Below, one piece after another: positions 1-7,828 of a stretch of 64,000 nucleotides of DNA. A model generated the notes under the pieces. The model saw only the letters and a list, made by a program, of their open reading frames with translations, was not told where the DNA came from and searched no databases. Position 1 is the stretch's first letter. Each line of letters starts with the position of its first letter. Made by a program: the position numbers and the translations under genes. The DNA is from a bacterium. Its GTDB lineage: Bacteria; Spirochaetota; Leptospiria; Leptospirales; Leptonemataceae. The stretch spans positions 62,001 to 126,000 of the forward strand of contig JANSYA010000004.1 of NCBI GenBank assembly GCA_024742665.1. The letters run 5' to 3'.

Positions 1-148
1 CTCGGGAATCGGGACGGTCGGGCCCGCGCCGGAAACGGTTTCCCGGGCGATCATAGATCGTATGGGAAAACGCCTGGGCTGGGGCCGGCGGGAGAAACGC
101 GGCGCCCTACAGGAAATCGCGGCGCGCTATCGTTTCCCGAAAAATTAA
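1..148 (+). CDS. 3' end of an unidentified gene (partial)
   Basis: An open frame runs in from the left edge (first full codon at base 2) and ends at TAA 146-148, encoding about 48 residues rich in Arg and Gly and ending RFPKN. No stop interrupts it. I do not recognise the family from this tail. It converges with the gene ending at 170, leaving only about 20 bases between the two stops. Codon use is GC-rich like the neighbours. It could be a chance open frame, since 48 codons is short in GC-rich DNA. Confidence 0.45.
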   Translation, partial: SGIGTVGPAPETVSRAIIDRMGKRLGWGRREKRGALQEIAARYRFPKN

Positions 149-169
149 AAACGCAAAGCGATTCAACGC

Positions 170-751
170 TCAAAAGCGACAGTGAGAAACGTCGATATCG
201 CGCCAGGCCCAGAAGGCCAGGCCTTCGGTGATATTGTCCTCAATTTCCAGCAGCGTAAATTTTTTCACGTCGGACTTGAGCTTCGTAAACTCCCAGCGAA
301 AGCGCAGATTGGGCGACTCGCTGAAATTTCCGCTGCTGCATTCCGGCAGGCCGTGGGCCGCGAGCATTTTGTAGCGGCGGCCTTTTTGATCGCGCAGGAC
401 CGTCCCGGGCGGATGCGTGCAGGCCGAAGCCACGCCCTGGGTTTTGAAGTGGAAGATCGAACGCGAGCGCGTATTGCAAACCTGCGTTAATGTAACCTTA
501 CTCCCGCCGGTCAGATAGGCGATGCCGATCCGGCAACACGGCCGTTTTTTGGGCTCTTTTTTCGGCTCCGGTTTAGTCACGGTCGCCGAAAGCGCCGACC
601 AATTCGCAGTTCCCGAAGGATCGAGAAATCCGGACCCGATTGCCATCATCGCGGAAATCGCAAACAGCGCGATCAGTGTCCAGCCGGCGGCCGAGCTTGA
701 CCGCGATCGCGCGCCCGACGCGGATTCCGGAGTGCGGGATCGATTCATCAT
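170..751 (-). CDS. membrane-anchored hypothetical protein, 193 aa
   Basis: No known family recognised. The protein has a basic, Ser/Arg-rich N-terminus, one hydrophobic segment at about residues 24-42 that could be a signal anchor, a Pro/Lys-rich linker at about 60-70 (PEPKKEPKKRP), and then a globular region with six cysteines (CC near 72, others near 92, 111, 138 and 191). That suggests an exported, possibly disulphide-bonded domain. Two ATG codons start the frame (751 and 748). It lies 4 bases downstream of the PTPS-like gene on the same strand, so the two probably share a transcript. Confidence 0.6.
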   Translation of the reverse strand: MMNRSRTPESASGARSRSSSAAGWTLIALFAISAMMAIGSGFLDPSGTANWSALSATVTKPEPKKEPKKRPCCRIGIAYLTGGSKVTLTQVCNTRSRSIFHFKTQGVASACTHPPGTVLRDQKGRRYKMLAAHGLPECSSGNFSESPNLRFRWEFTKLKSDVKKFTLLEIEDNITEGLAFWAWRDIDVSHCRF

Positions 752-755
752 AGAA

Positions 756-1217
756 TCAGACGCTTCCCGCCGGCCGAAAGATCGCGATATTCGCCGGCCC
801 CTCGTGAATGCGAATTTCCAGCAGGCGGCCCTGGTCGGCCGCGATGACCTCGTTCAGCCCCCGATAAAACCAGCGGGCGATATTTTCCGAGGTCGGATTC
901 ACGCCCTGAAATTCCGACAGATCGTTAATGCAGACGTGCTCAATGCGCTCAATCAGCTGATCCAGGCGCTGGCGGGCCGACAGAAAATCGAAGCTGATAC
1001 CGTCCGACCCGGTCCCGCCGCTCTCATGGGCGAGAAATACTTCGACCAGCCAGCTGTGACCGTGGACCGGTTCGTCCCGCCCGTCGGGGAAGTATTTGTA
1101 CAGATAGTGGGCCGACTCAAAGCGCCCCTCGATGCGTACGAGAAACTGACCGGGCGCGTCGGCAAAGCCGGCCAGCTCCGCCGACAGCTGGGGATGGGCG
1201 TCAAGCTCCATATTCAT
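756..1217 (-). CDS. PTPS/QueD-family pterin enzyme, PTPS-III-like
   Basis: COG0720 family (6-pyruvoyl-tetrahydropterin synthase / 6-carboxy-tetrahydropterin synthase). The zinc histidines are visible: FESAHY (H37) and HGHSW (H52, H54). So are NPTSENIARW (about 106-115) and the C-terminal EIRIHEGP. The catalytic Cys that normally sits four residues before HGH is absent; the sequence there is DEPVHGH, which puts Glu49 three residues before the first His. That Glu-for-Cys signature is known from PTPS-III proteins, which cleave dihydroneopterin and stand in for FolB in folate synthesis; that this protein does so is inference. 153 aa, near the family's usual 120-150. Starts are possible at 1217 or 1211; neither has a clear Shine-Dalgarno. 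Followed after 4 bases by the 193-aa gene. Confidence 0.85.
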   Translation of the reverse strand: MNMELDAHPQLSAELAGFADAPGQFLVRIEGRFESAHYLYKYFPDGRDEPVHGHSWLVEVFLAHESGGTGSDGISFDFLSARQRLDQLIERIEHVCINDLSEFQGVNPTSENIARWFYRGLNEVIAADQGRLLEIRIHEGPANIAIFRPAGSV

Positions 1218-1544
1218 GAGGAAAGAGTCGGAACTGCCTGCTCGACTGGCAATGCTCTTTTTATTTACAGGGCACGCGGCCGGGTCCGGTCAGAGCGGTT
1301 TCAGTCAGGGCGGTTCCAGTCCGAGCAGACCCTGGACGAATCGGCCTGAAATCATCGGGGAGCAGTGCCAGCGTCCCGGCTCAAATCGCGGGCGCCGATC
1401 GGGATTCGCGCACCCGGGTGGCCGATTCCGGGGCGGCCCCGGCGCTGAATTTCCTTGACGGGGATTACAAAAATCGTTTCTTTCTCAATTGAGTAGATGG
1501 ATCGTCGGCCGCAGGTCGCCGGAATCCATCCTCTGGAGAATCCA
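1218..1544. other. intergenic stretch between divergent genes
   Basis: About 327 bases with no credible gene; the ORFs here are low-complexity Gly/Arg/Ser translations. It must hold the promoters of the leftward PTPS-like gene and the rightward DUF1858 gene. The last 80 bases are AT-richer (around 1465-1495). A 12-base near-repeat (gcggttYcagtc) occurs at 1295-1306 and 1310-1321. No clear -35/-10 pair was identified. Confidence 0.4.
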
Positions 1545-1778
1545 ATGTCCGAAGTAAATACGCAAGTCCAGCCTGAAGCAAAGTTCCGCCCCGATATGAC
1601 GGTCGGCGACGCGATGAAAGTTCATCCGGAAGCGGGTCTCGTATTCTCAAGCTACCATCTCGGTGGCTGCTCGCACTGCTCGATCAACGAAATGGAAACG
1701 ATCGAACAGGTATGCATGGGCTACGGCGTGCCCGTCGACCAGTTGGTCGACAGCCTGAACAATCTACTCGAAGATTAA
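1545..1778 (+). CDS. DUF1858 / hybrid-cluster-associated redox disulfide protein
   Basis: Small cytoplasmic protein (77 aa) of the DUF1858 type (TIGR03980-like). Family hallmarks are the N-terminal pattern RPDMTVGDAMKVHPEA, the redox GGCSHC motif (C42, C45) and a helical tail. The family is associated with hybrid-cluster or iron-sulfur metabolism; its exact partner here is unknown and no hybrid-cluster protein gene is nearby. The ATG at 1545 is chosen because GGAGA lies at 1535-1539 with good spacing; the frame is open 16 codons further upstream but without a ribosome site. A single-gene transcript is likely. Confidence 0.85.
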   Translation: MSEVNTQVQPEAKFRPDMTVGDAMKVHPEAGLVFSSYHLGGCSHCSINEMETIEQVCMGYGVPVDQLVDSLNNLLED

Positions 1779-1900
1779 GGCGGACTGCCGGAGAATCACG
1801 CGAAACGATTCGTAAAACGAAATCAATATAATATTCGTTGGTCATAGCGCTCCCTCCCCCCTGGCTCTGCGGGTTTTGTGGTTGGAACGGAACGCAAACG

Positions 1901-1932
1901 AAAAAAGCCGGAAATTAATTCCGGCTTTTTTT
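1901..1932. terminator. bidirectional intrinsic terminator
   Basis: A 7-bp perfect stem (GCCGGAA 1907-1913 / TTCCGGC 1919-1925) with a 5-base loop is flanked by A6 on one side and T7 on the other, so it can end transcripts from both the rightward DUF1858 gene and the leftward aminopeptidase gene. Confidence 0.85.
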
Positions 1933-1940
1933 ATGCCCCC

Positions 1941-1984
1941 CGACGATCATCCGACGATCATCCGACGATCCACCGAGGATCATC
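1941..1984. repeat. 11-nt tandem repeat, 4 copies, 3' of aminopeptidase
   Basis: Four adjacent 11-base units (1941-1951, 1952-1962, 1963-1973, 1974-1984); the first two are identical (cgacgatcatc) and the others differ by one or two bases. On the minus strand three of the four units carry TGA. The array sits between the stop of the aminopeptidase gene (2010) and its terminator, so it is transcribed as 3' UTR. Confidence 0.85.
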
Positions 1985-2009
1985 AGGGCAGCATCGTGAA
2001 ATCGCGGGA

Positions 2010-3761
2010 TTATTTGCCCGCGTCGCGAATCAGGTCCTCCATAAACTGATTCATCAGGCGAATGCCCCAGCCGGTCGCGCCGCGGCCCTGGGAGCCGGAA
2101 GCTTTGCCGCGCCAGGCGGTGCCCGCAATGTCCACGTGGGCCCAGGGAATTTCCGGGCCGACGAAGCGCGATAGAAAGCGCATGGCCGTTACCGTGCCGG
2201 CGGCGCGTCCGCCAATATTGCGAATATCCGAAGTCTCGGATTTCAAAACGCCCTGATAGGTCGACCAGTGCGGCAGACGCCACACGCGATCCAGGCTCTT
2301 ATGCGAAGCCGCCTGAATGCGCGCGTACAGATCTTCCGAAGGCGACATGACCGCCGCCGCTTCGTGCCCCAGCGCGATAATACACGCTCCGGTTAGAGTC
2401 GCGAAATCCATCATGCACAGAGGATCGAAGTGCTCGGAGGCGTACGAAAGCGCGTCGCCGAGAACCAGCCGGCCCTCGGCGTCCGTGTTTTGCACCTCGA
2501 CCGTCAGGCCGTTATAGGCGGTGTACACGTCGCCGGGTTTGATCGCGCGGCCGTCGGGCATATTCTCCGCGATGGCGATAATGCCGGTCACGGCCAGTGG
2601 CAGCTTGCGCGCGGCCGCCAGAGCCACTGCGTGCAGAACTAAAGCCGAACCGCACATGTCGAATTTCATTTCGTGCATTTCGCCGGAAGGTTTGATCGAA
2701 ATCCCGCCGGTATCGAAAGTAATGCCTTTGCCGACCAGCACCAGCGGACGCTCGGTGGCCTGCTTGCTCTTCGGCGGCCGGTACTCCACCTGAATCATAC
2801 GGGGCGGAATTTCGGAACCTTTCCCGACGGCCAGGATGCCGCCGCAGCCCAGTTTTTCCAACGCCGGCACGTTCCAGACTTTGATGCCCAGGCCGTAATC
2901 TTTTGCAATGCTCCGGGCGTAGCTTTCATACTGCTCGGGATTCAAAAAATTCCCGGGCAGGCTCGCAATATAGCGTGCGCGATTTACCAGCTCGCCGATC
3001 GCAGCGCCGCGCTTGAGGGCTTCGCCGACGGCGTCGTTTTTTAATCCGACGGAATTCACCAGAGTCTCGGTCGGACCCTTCGCCTTTTTGGCCGAGGCCT
3101 TCGCCGTTTTCTTTTTCGCGACCGGATCCGGTTTTTCGCTGCGCAGCACGCGCATGGCATCTGAACCAATCTGCATACAGGCGGCCATCTGGCTGATCAG
3201 TTCTTCGACCGAATATTCGCTGACGTAGTCGGGAAGCCTGGCCCGGCCGTCGCCTTCCGCATCGCTCGCATCGTTTTTCGAAGCGGATTTTTTGGATTTC
3301 GCGCCGGTTTTTTTACCATTCTTTTTCGAAGCGTTCGCCGCCGAGAAATCAATCGCCAGAGATTCCGGAGCTTCGGCTCGCGCGCTGTATTCCGTCACAG
3401 CATCGGCCAGCGCCGAACTCACGACGATTTCCAGTTGAACTCCGATATAGCGTGCGGTGCGTTCGCCCAGTTGACGAAAGAGCGCCGCGCAGGTTTCCGG
3501 ATGAAAGCCGGCCCGCGGTCCCAGGCCGCCGAGCAGCACACCGTGTTCGGCGAGATGGATGCTCTGTAGAGCCTCGCCCTTAAAGGCGCCCAGGCTGCGA
3601 TGCAAGTCCAGGATCTTTTGCAGTGCCGGGATTTCGATCGCCTTCGCAATATCCGCCGGCTTCTCGTCGCTGAAAACAGGCAGAATGCGAATGCGGTGCT
3701 TTTTTGATGCGGAGCCGGCGCTTCCGGCTTTGAATTGAAATTTGGGTTCGGGGTATTTCAT
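2010..3761 (-). CDS. pepA: leucyl aminopeptidase, M17 family
   Basis: Cytosolic two-metal aminopeptidase releasing N-terminal residues from peptides. The C-terminal catalytic domain is intact: GKGITFDTGGIS (about 344-355), MKFDMCGSA (365-373) and the M17 signature NTDAEGRLVL (425-434) supply the expected Lys, Asp and Glu metal ligands and the catalytic Arg. At 583 aa it is longer than the usual 480-510. The excess lies in two Lys/Ala/Ser-rich low-complexity stretches (about 143-165 and 208-230) between the N-terminal and catalytic domains. It lies 11 bases downstream of the PrxQ gene on the same strand, so the two may be cotranscribed. A bidirectional terminator follows at 1901-1932. Confidence 0.93.
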   Translation of the reverse strand: MKYPEPKFQFKAGSAGSASKKHRIRILPVFSDEKPADIAKAIEIPALQKILDLHRSLGAFKGEALQSIHLAEHGVLLGGLGPRAGFHPETCAALFRQLGERTARYIGVQLEIVVSSALADAVTEYSARAEAPESLAIDFSAANASKKNGKKTGAKSKKSASKNDASDAEGDGRARLPDYVSEYSVEELISQMAACMQIGSDAMRVLRSEKPDPVAKKKTAKASAKKAKGPTETLVNSVGLKNDAVGEALKRGAAIGELVNRARYIASLPGNFLNPEQYESYARSIAKDYGLGIKVWNVPALEKLGCGGILAVGKGSEIPPRMIQVEYRPPKSKQATERPLVLVGKGITFDTGGISIKPSGEMHEMKFDMCGSALVLHAVALAAARKLPLAVTGIIAIAENMPDGRAIKPGDVYTAYNGLTVEVQNTDAEGRLVLGDALSYASEHFDPLCMMDFATLTGACIIALGHEAAAVMSPSEDLYARIQAASHKSLDRVWRLPHWSTYQGVLKSETSDIRNIGGRAAGTVTAMRFLSRFVGPEIPWAHVDIAGTAWRGKASGSQGRGATGWGIRLMNQFMEDLIRDAGK

Positions 3762-3772
3762 AAATGCTTCTA

Positions 3773-4249
3773 TTATTTCTGGGCCTTGATATTTTTAATA
3801 TCGGCGATGATCTGATCGACGTGGCCGTCGACCTTCACTTTTTCATAAGCGATCAGAACTTTCAGTTTCTCGTCCAAGACGAAGGTGCTGCGAACCAGAC
3901 CCATAAAGGTTTTGCCGTACATCTTTTTTTCACCGTAGGTCCCGAAGGCTTCGGAGACTTCGCGCGATTCGTCGGCGATCAGCGGAAAATTCAGCTCCTG
4001 CTTCTCGGCGAATTTCTGGTGAGACTTCACCGAATCAAGAGATACGCCGACCACGCCGTAGCCCATCCGTTTGAGCTTCGAATGGTTGTCCCTGAAGCTG
4101 CAGGCTTCTTTGGTGCAGCCCGGCGTGCTGTCCCTGGGATAAAAATATACGATCAGCCCTTTTTTGCCGACGAAGGAACTCAGCTTGTGCTCTTCGCCGT
4201 TCGTAATCGTAACTTTATGATCTTTTACTTTCTTGCCCGTCGCAATCAT
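3773..4249 (-). CDS. bcp: thioredoxin-dependent peroxiredoxin, Bcp/PrxQ type
   Basis: Reduces hydrogen peroxide and organic peroxides using thioredoxin. The active site STPGCTKEAC has peroxidatic C45 and resolving C50 five residues later, the atypical two-cysteine PrxQ arrangement. 158 aa, the usual length. The ATG at 4249 is chosen because it gives a family-length protein and AGGAGA lies about 12 bases upstream; the frame runs 52 codons further upstream but there overlaps the DUF2203 gene and looks non-coding. Context: aminopeptidase downstream, and thioredoxin reductase, the likely electron source, close by on the other strand. Confidence 0.93.
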   Translation of the reverse strand: MIATGKKVKDHKVTITNGEEHKLSSFVGKKGLIVYFYPRDSTPGCTKEACSFRDNHSKLKRMGYGVVGVSLDSVKSHQKFAEKQELNFPLIADESREVSEAFGTYGEKKMYGKTFMGLVRSTFVLDEKLKVLIAYEKVKVDGHVDQIIADIKNIKAQK

Positions 4250-4331
4250 TGCTCTGTAGTATCTCCTGCCAGCTATAGAATTCGCGCATCGTCCGCGCAC
4301 TGCGGCGTCCGCCGCGATCGATCGTCGGGAC

Positions 4332-4712
4332 TCAGCCTGCGGCCGGATCCCCTGCTTCGTCGATACGACGTCGGCCGGCGAAGCCCGCCTCGTAGCTGTG
4401 TTCATATATAATATCAGACTCGCCGAGTTTCCAGCAATAATAGCCGGAGCCGTGATCGAAATCCACCAGCCAGAGTCCCTTCACGTCGGCGCCCATGCGA
4501 ATGATCGCTTCCGTCCAGCGGCTGACGATCTCACCCAGCCGGTCTTCTTTTTCCTCTTGCAGATTCTCCGGCAAAATCCCGGCCTCCAGTTCCCCGACGA
4601 CTTCGGCCGCCTCTTCGCAGGCGCGCACGGTCGCTTCGATCACGCGGGGCAGAACCCGGCGAGCTTCCTCAAGAGTCCATAGATTTCGGGCCACGACCCA
4701 GACTGCGACCAC
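4332..4712 (-). CDS. DUF2203 family protein, 126 aa
   Basis: Small protein of unknown function. It matches the DUF2203 pattern: an N-terminal LWTLEEARRVLP segment, a central Glu-rich helix pair and the C-terminal GLWLVDF...YYCWKLGESDIIYEH signature with a terminal G..GRR. The start appears to be GTG at 4712, with GAGGCGA just upstream; a second in-frame GTG occurs six codons in. It lies upstream of the PrxQ gene on the same strand (82-base gap) and divergent from trxB, so its promoter lies in the 4713-4815 interval. Confidence 0.8.
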   Translation of the reverse strand: MVAVWVVARNLWTLEEARRVLPRVIEATVRACEEAAEVVGELEAGILPENLQEEKEDRLGEIVSRWTEAIIRMGADVKGLWLVDFDHGSGYYCWKLGESDIIYEHSYEAGFAGRRRIDEAGDPAAG

Positions 4713-4815
4713 TCGCCTCGAAAGGAACCGGAATTCGCCACACCGTCACATTTTCAGAAAAAAATGCTGACTGTTCGGGCCCCCGGGGCATCTCAACCTG
4801 TACAGGACAAAAGGA

Positions 4816-5799
4816 ATGAGCGACAACTTAAACGGCAAAATTCATAACGTAGTAATCATCGGCAGCGGACCCGCGGGCCACACCGCGGCGATCTACGCGG
4901 CCCGGGCGAATCTGGAGCCCGTGATGTTCGAAGGCTTCATGGCCGGCGGCGTCGCGGCCGGCGGCCAGCTGACGACCACCACCGACGTGGAGAACTTCCC
5001 CGGATTCCCGGAAGGCATCGGCGGGCCGGAAATGATGGATCTGTTTCGCAAACAGTCCGCACGCTTCGGCACCACGATCTATACCGAAACCATTTCGAAA
5101 GTGGACTTCAGCGCCCGGCCCTTCAAGATCTGGCGCGAGGGCTATGAAGACGAGGAGCCTGTCCAGGCCCATACGCTGATCATCGCCACCGGCGCCACGG
5201 CCAAGCGCCTGAACCTGCCCGGCGAAGAATCTTACTGGCAAAAGGGCATCTCGGCCTGCGCGGTCTGCGACGGCGCCCTGCCCATCTTTCGCGACGCGCC
5301 CCTGGCGGTCATCGGCGGCGGCGATTCGGCCGCCGAGGAAGCCGGCTATCTCACGAAGTACGGCAGCCGGGTCTATCTGGTCCATCGCCGGGATCAACTG
5401 CGCGCTTCTCAGATCATGCAGCAGCGCGTATTAAACAATCCGAAAATCGAAGTGGTCTGGGATACGCAGCCCTTGGAAGCCCTGGGCGATACCAACGTGC
5501 TGACGAAGCTCAAGGTCAAGAATCTGAAAAGCAACGAAGAGCGCGAACTCGACGTGAGCGGCCTGTTTTACGCCATCGGTCACAAGCCGAATACCGAGGC
5601 CTTCACCGGTCAGATCGATCTGGACGAAGACGGCTATATCGTAACGCAGCCGGGCAGCACCATCACCAGCGTGCCGGGGGTCTTCGCCGCGGGCGACGTG
5701 CAGGACAAAAAGTATCGCCAGGCGATTACGGCGGCCGGCAGCGGCTGTATGGCGGCCCTCGACGCGGAGCACTACCTGGCCGCGCTGAATCTGAACTGA
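4816..5799 (+). CDS. trxB: thioredoxin-disulfide reductase
   Basis: FAD-dependent enzyme that reduces thioredoxin with NADPH. FAD-binding GSGPAG lies at 16-21, the redox pair is CAVC (C148, C151), the NADPH-binding GGGDSA is at 167-172, and the C-terminal FAD motif [14 protein letters not shown] is present. 327 aa, family-typical. ATG at 4816, with AGGA about 5 bases upstream. The next gene starts 6 bases after its stop, so the esterase may be cotranscribed. Confidence 0.95.
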   Translation: MSDNLNGKIHNVVIIGSGPAGHTAAIYAARANLEPVMFEGFMAGGVAAGGQLTTTTDVENFPGFPEGIGGPEMMDLFRKQSARFGTTIYTETISKVDFSARPFKIWREGYEDEEPVQAHTLIIATGATAKRLNLPGEESYWQKGISACAVCDGALPIFRDAPLAVIGGGDSAAEEAGYLTKYGSRVYLVHRRDQLRASQIMQQRVLNNPKIEVVWDTQPLEALGDTNVLTKLKVKNLKSNEERELDVSGLFYAIGHKPNTEAFTGQIDLDEDGYIVTQPGSTITSVPGVFAAGDVQDKKYRQAITAAGSGCMAALDAEHYLAALNLN

Positions 5800-5805
5800 T
5801 CGGCC

Positions 5806-7707
5806 ATGCGAGATTCGATCGACTCAGCGGCGCGGCAATATTCAAAAGCGACGTGGAGCGCGCGGAATGTTTCGCCTCGGGCGACCCGGGCAAACTTCGC
5901 TCTGGCAAAGTTTGCTTTTCTCGTAGCAGTTTTGCCGGCCGTCGTTTCGACCGCCTGTTCCTCGCAGACCGTCGATCCCCGGCCCGTCGCCGCTCCCGAC
6001 GCGCGGCGCATCGTCGCCGAAGGCGCGCTGCTCGGCGGTGACGATCTCTACGAAAGCCATTCCTGGCTGGGGATTCCGTACGCCGCAGCGCCCGTCGGCG
6101 AGCTGCGCTGGAAAGCGCCCGGGCCGCCGGCCGATTGGTCCGGGGAACGCGACGCAACGCGATTTACCCCGGCCTGCACTCAGCTGGCGAGTCCTCTGGG
6201 CGGCGCGGCGGATTTGCCGATGGGTGCAGTTCGCGGCAGTGAAGACTGCCTGAGTCTGAACGTGTACGCGCCGCGTTTTTCTGCGGCGAATATTCCGAAA
6301 GGCTCCGGCCGATTGCCGGTCATTGTCTATATTCACGGCGGCTCGAACCGCTCCGGCAGCGGAGATTTCTATCACGGCGGCAATCTTGCGGCGACCCAAC
6401 AGTTGATCGTGGTCACGCTCAACTATCGCCTGGGACCTCTGGGATGGTTCTATCATCCGGCTCTGGCAAAGACCGCTGCTTCGCCGAACGAAGCCTCCGG
6501 GAATTTCGCGCTGCTGGATTTAATCGCCGCGCTCCAGTGGCTGCGCACGAACGCCCCGGCCTTCGGCGGCGATCCGAATCGCATTACGATCATGGGCGAA
6601 TCGGCCGGTGCGAATAATGTGCTGTCGCTGCTGCTTTCGCCGGCCGCACGCGGTCTCTTTCACCGCGCCATCATGCAGAGCGCCTTACCGGGATTTTCTT
6701 CCCGGACTCAGGCCGCCACAACACACGAGAACGCGGCTGAAAAGATCATGCACCGGCTGTTGGTCGCTGAGGGCAAAGCTCCGACTCTCGCGGCGGCTGC
6801 GTCTTTCGCAAAGGCCAGTCCGCCGGCGGAGCTCGCGCGCTTTCTGCGATCGCTCAGCACGAAGCGCGTGATCGACGCCTATCGTGATAATTTACAGGGC
6901 GAAAACGATGCGCGGCCCTACTATGCCCTGCCGACTTTGATTCAGGACGGACGCGTGCTGCCCGTGGGCGATCTGCGCAAACAGCTGCAAGCAGGCGGCT
7001 CCGCAACTCGCGTGCCGCTTTTAATCGGCGCCAATCGCGACGAAGAGAATCTCTATCTGGCGATCGACGATCGCTATATGAAACGGTATTTCGGTCTCCT
7101 GCCGGTGATATCCGAGCCCGTTTTTTACGACGCCATCGGCGATCATCTCAGCAGCGCCTGGCGTATTCTGGGACTGCACCGTCCCGCTCGTGCGATTCGG
7201 GCCGTGAACCCGCGGGTCTTCGCCTACCGTTTCGACTGGGACGAAGAGCCGACCATCTTCGGCACGGACCTGGGACTGGCTCTGGGCGCGGCTCACGCCT
7301 TCGAAGTTCCCTTTGCCTTCGGTCACTTTCGCCTGGGCGCCGCCGATCGCTATATGTTCACCGGGGAAAATCTGCCCGGTCGCCTGGAGCTTTCGGGCGC
7401 GATGATGTCGTACTGGGCGCAGTTCGCACGCACCGGCAACCCCGGCCGGGGATCCTCAAGCGAAAATCCGCAGACGGCCTGGCCGCCGTACGGGTCCGAC
7501 GAACAGGTGCTGCTTTTGGATACGCCGGCGGACGGCGGTCGCCGCGTCGGTGACGCCGGCCCCCTGACTCGCGACGCGCTCTTCGAAGCGGTGCGCGAAG
7601 ATACGCGCCTGGGCCCGGACGATCGACGCTGCCGCGTGTATCGGCGCATGGTCGAACAGAATCGTTTGCTGCAAAGCGCGGAGCTCGCAAGTTTCGGCTG
7701 TCAGTAA
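5806..7707 (+). CDS. type B carboxylesterase, putative lipoprotein
   Basis: Alpha/beta-hydrolase of the carboxylesterase/cholinesterase family, acting on ester substrates not predictable from sequence. Visible are EDCLSLNVYAP (146-156), the oxyanion-hole HGG at 177-179, the nucleophile elbow GESAG (S266), an acidic loop GANRDEENLY and a C-terminal His in AAHAFEVPFAFGH. The N-terminus has a long basic stretch, a hydrophobic core (about 32-49) and VVSTAC, which reads as a spirochaetal lipobox with C51 as lipidation site, so it is probably membrane anchored. The 31-residue stretch before the hydrophobic core is long for a signal peptide, so the true start could be internal. Confidence 0.85.
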   Translation: MRDSIDSAARQYSKATWSARNVSPRATRANFALAKFAFLVAVLPAVVSTACSSQTVDPRPVAAPDARRIVAEGALLGGDDLYESHSWLGIPYAAAPVGELRWKAPGPPADWSGERDATRFTPACTQLASPLGGAADLPMGAVRGSEDCLSLNVYAPRFSAANIPKGSGRLPVIVYIHGGSNRSGSGDFYHGGNLAATQQLIVVTLNYRLGPLGWFYHPALAKTAASPNEASGNFALLDLIAALQWLRTNAPAFGGDPNRITIMGESAGANNVLSLLLSPAARGLFHRAIMQSALPGFSSRTQAATTHENAAEKIMHRLLVAEGKAPTLAAAASFAKASPPAELARFLRSLSTKRVIDAYRDNLQGENDARPYYALPTLIQDGRVLPVGDLRKQLQAGGSATRVPLLIGANRDEENLYLAIDDRYMKRYFGLLPVISEPVFYDAIGDHLSSAWRILGLHRPARAIRAVNPRVFAYRFDWDEEPTIFGTDLGLALGAAHAFEVPFAFGHFRLGAADRYMFTGENLPGRLELSGAMMSYWAQFARTGNPGRGSSSENPQTAWPPYGSDEQVLLLDTPADGGRRVGDAGPLTRDALFEAVREDTRLGPDDRRCRVYRRMVEQNRLLQSAELASFGCQ

Positions 7708-7726
7708 TCGCCGCGCTTCGCACAAC

Positions 7727-7735
7727 TTATCCACC
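7727..7735 (+). promoter_or_regulatory. DnaA-box-like site
   Basis: TTATCCACC matches the consensus TTATCCACA at 8 of 9 positions and lies about 100 bases upstream of the dnaA-like gene, a position compatible with autoregulation. It is the only such box I see in the intergenic region, so it does not by itself mark an origin. Confidence 0.5.
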
Positions 7736-7828
7736 ACAAATTGCGGCCTGCGTATGTTAGTACGCTTGCCGTACCGCGGGTGTCGCGATCTGATGATGAA
7801 TCCGCTTCGGATATGTGACATAATATAA

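Noticed and set aside
1216-1458. 80-aa plus-strand ORF after the PTPS-like gene
   Set aside because: Low-complexity Gly/Arg/Pro translation, no ribosome site, no similarity to any pattern I know.
7708-7828. Chromosomal origin next to the dnaA-like gene
   Set aside because: Only one DnaA-box-like site, no AT-rich unwinding stretch of useful length, and no dnaN or other origin-linked genes.
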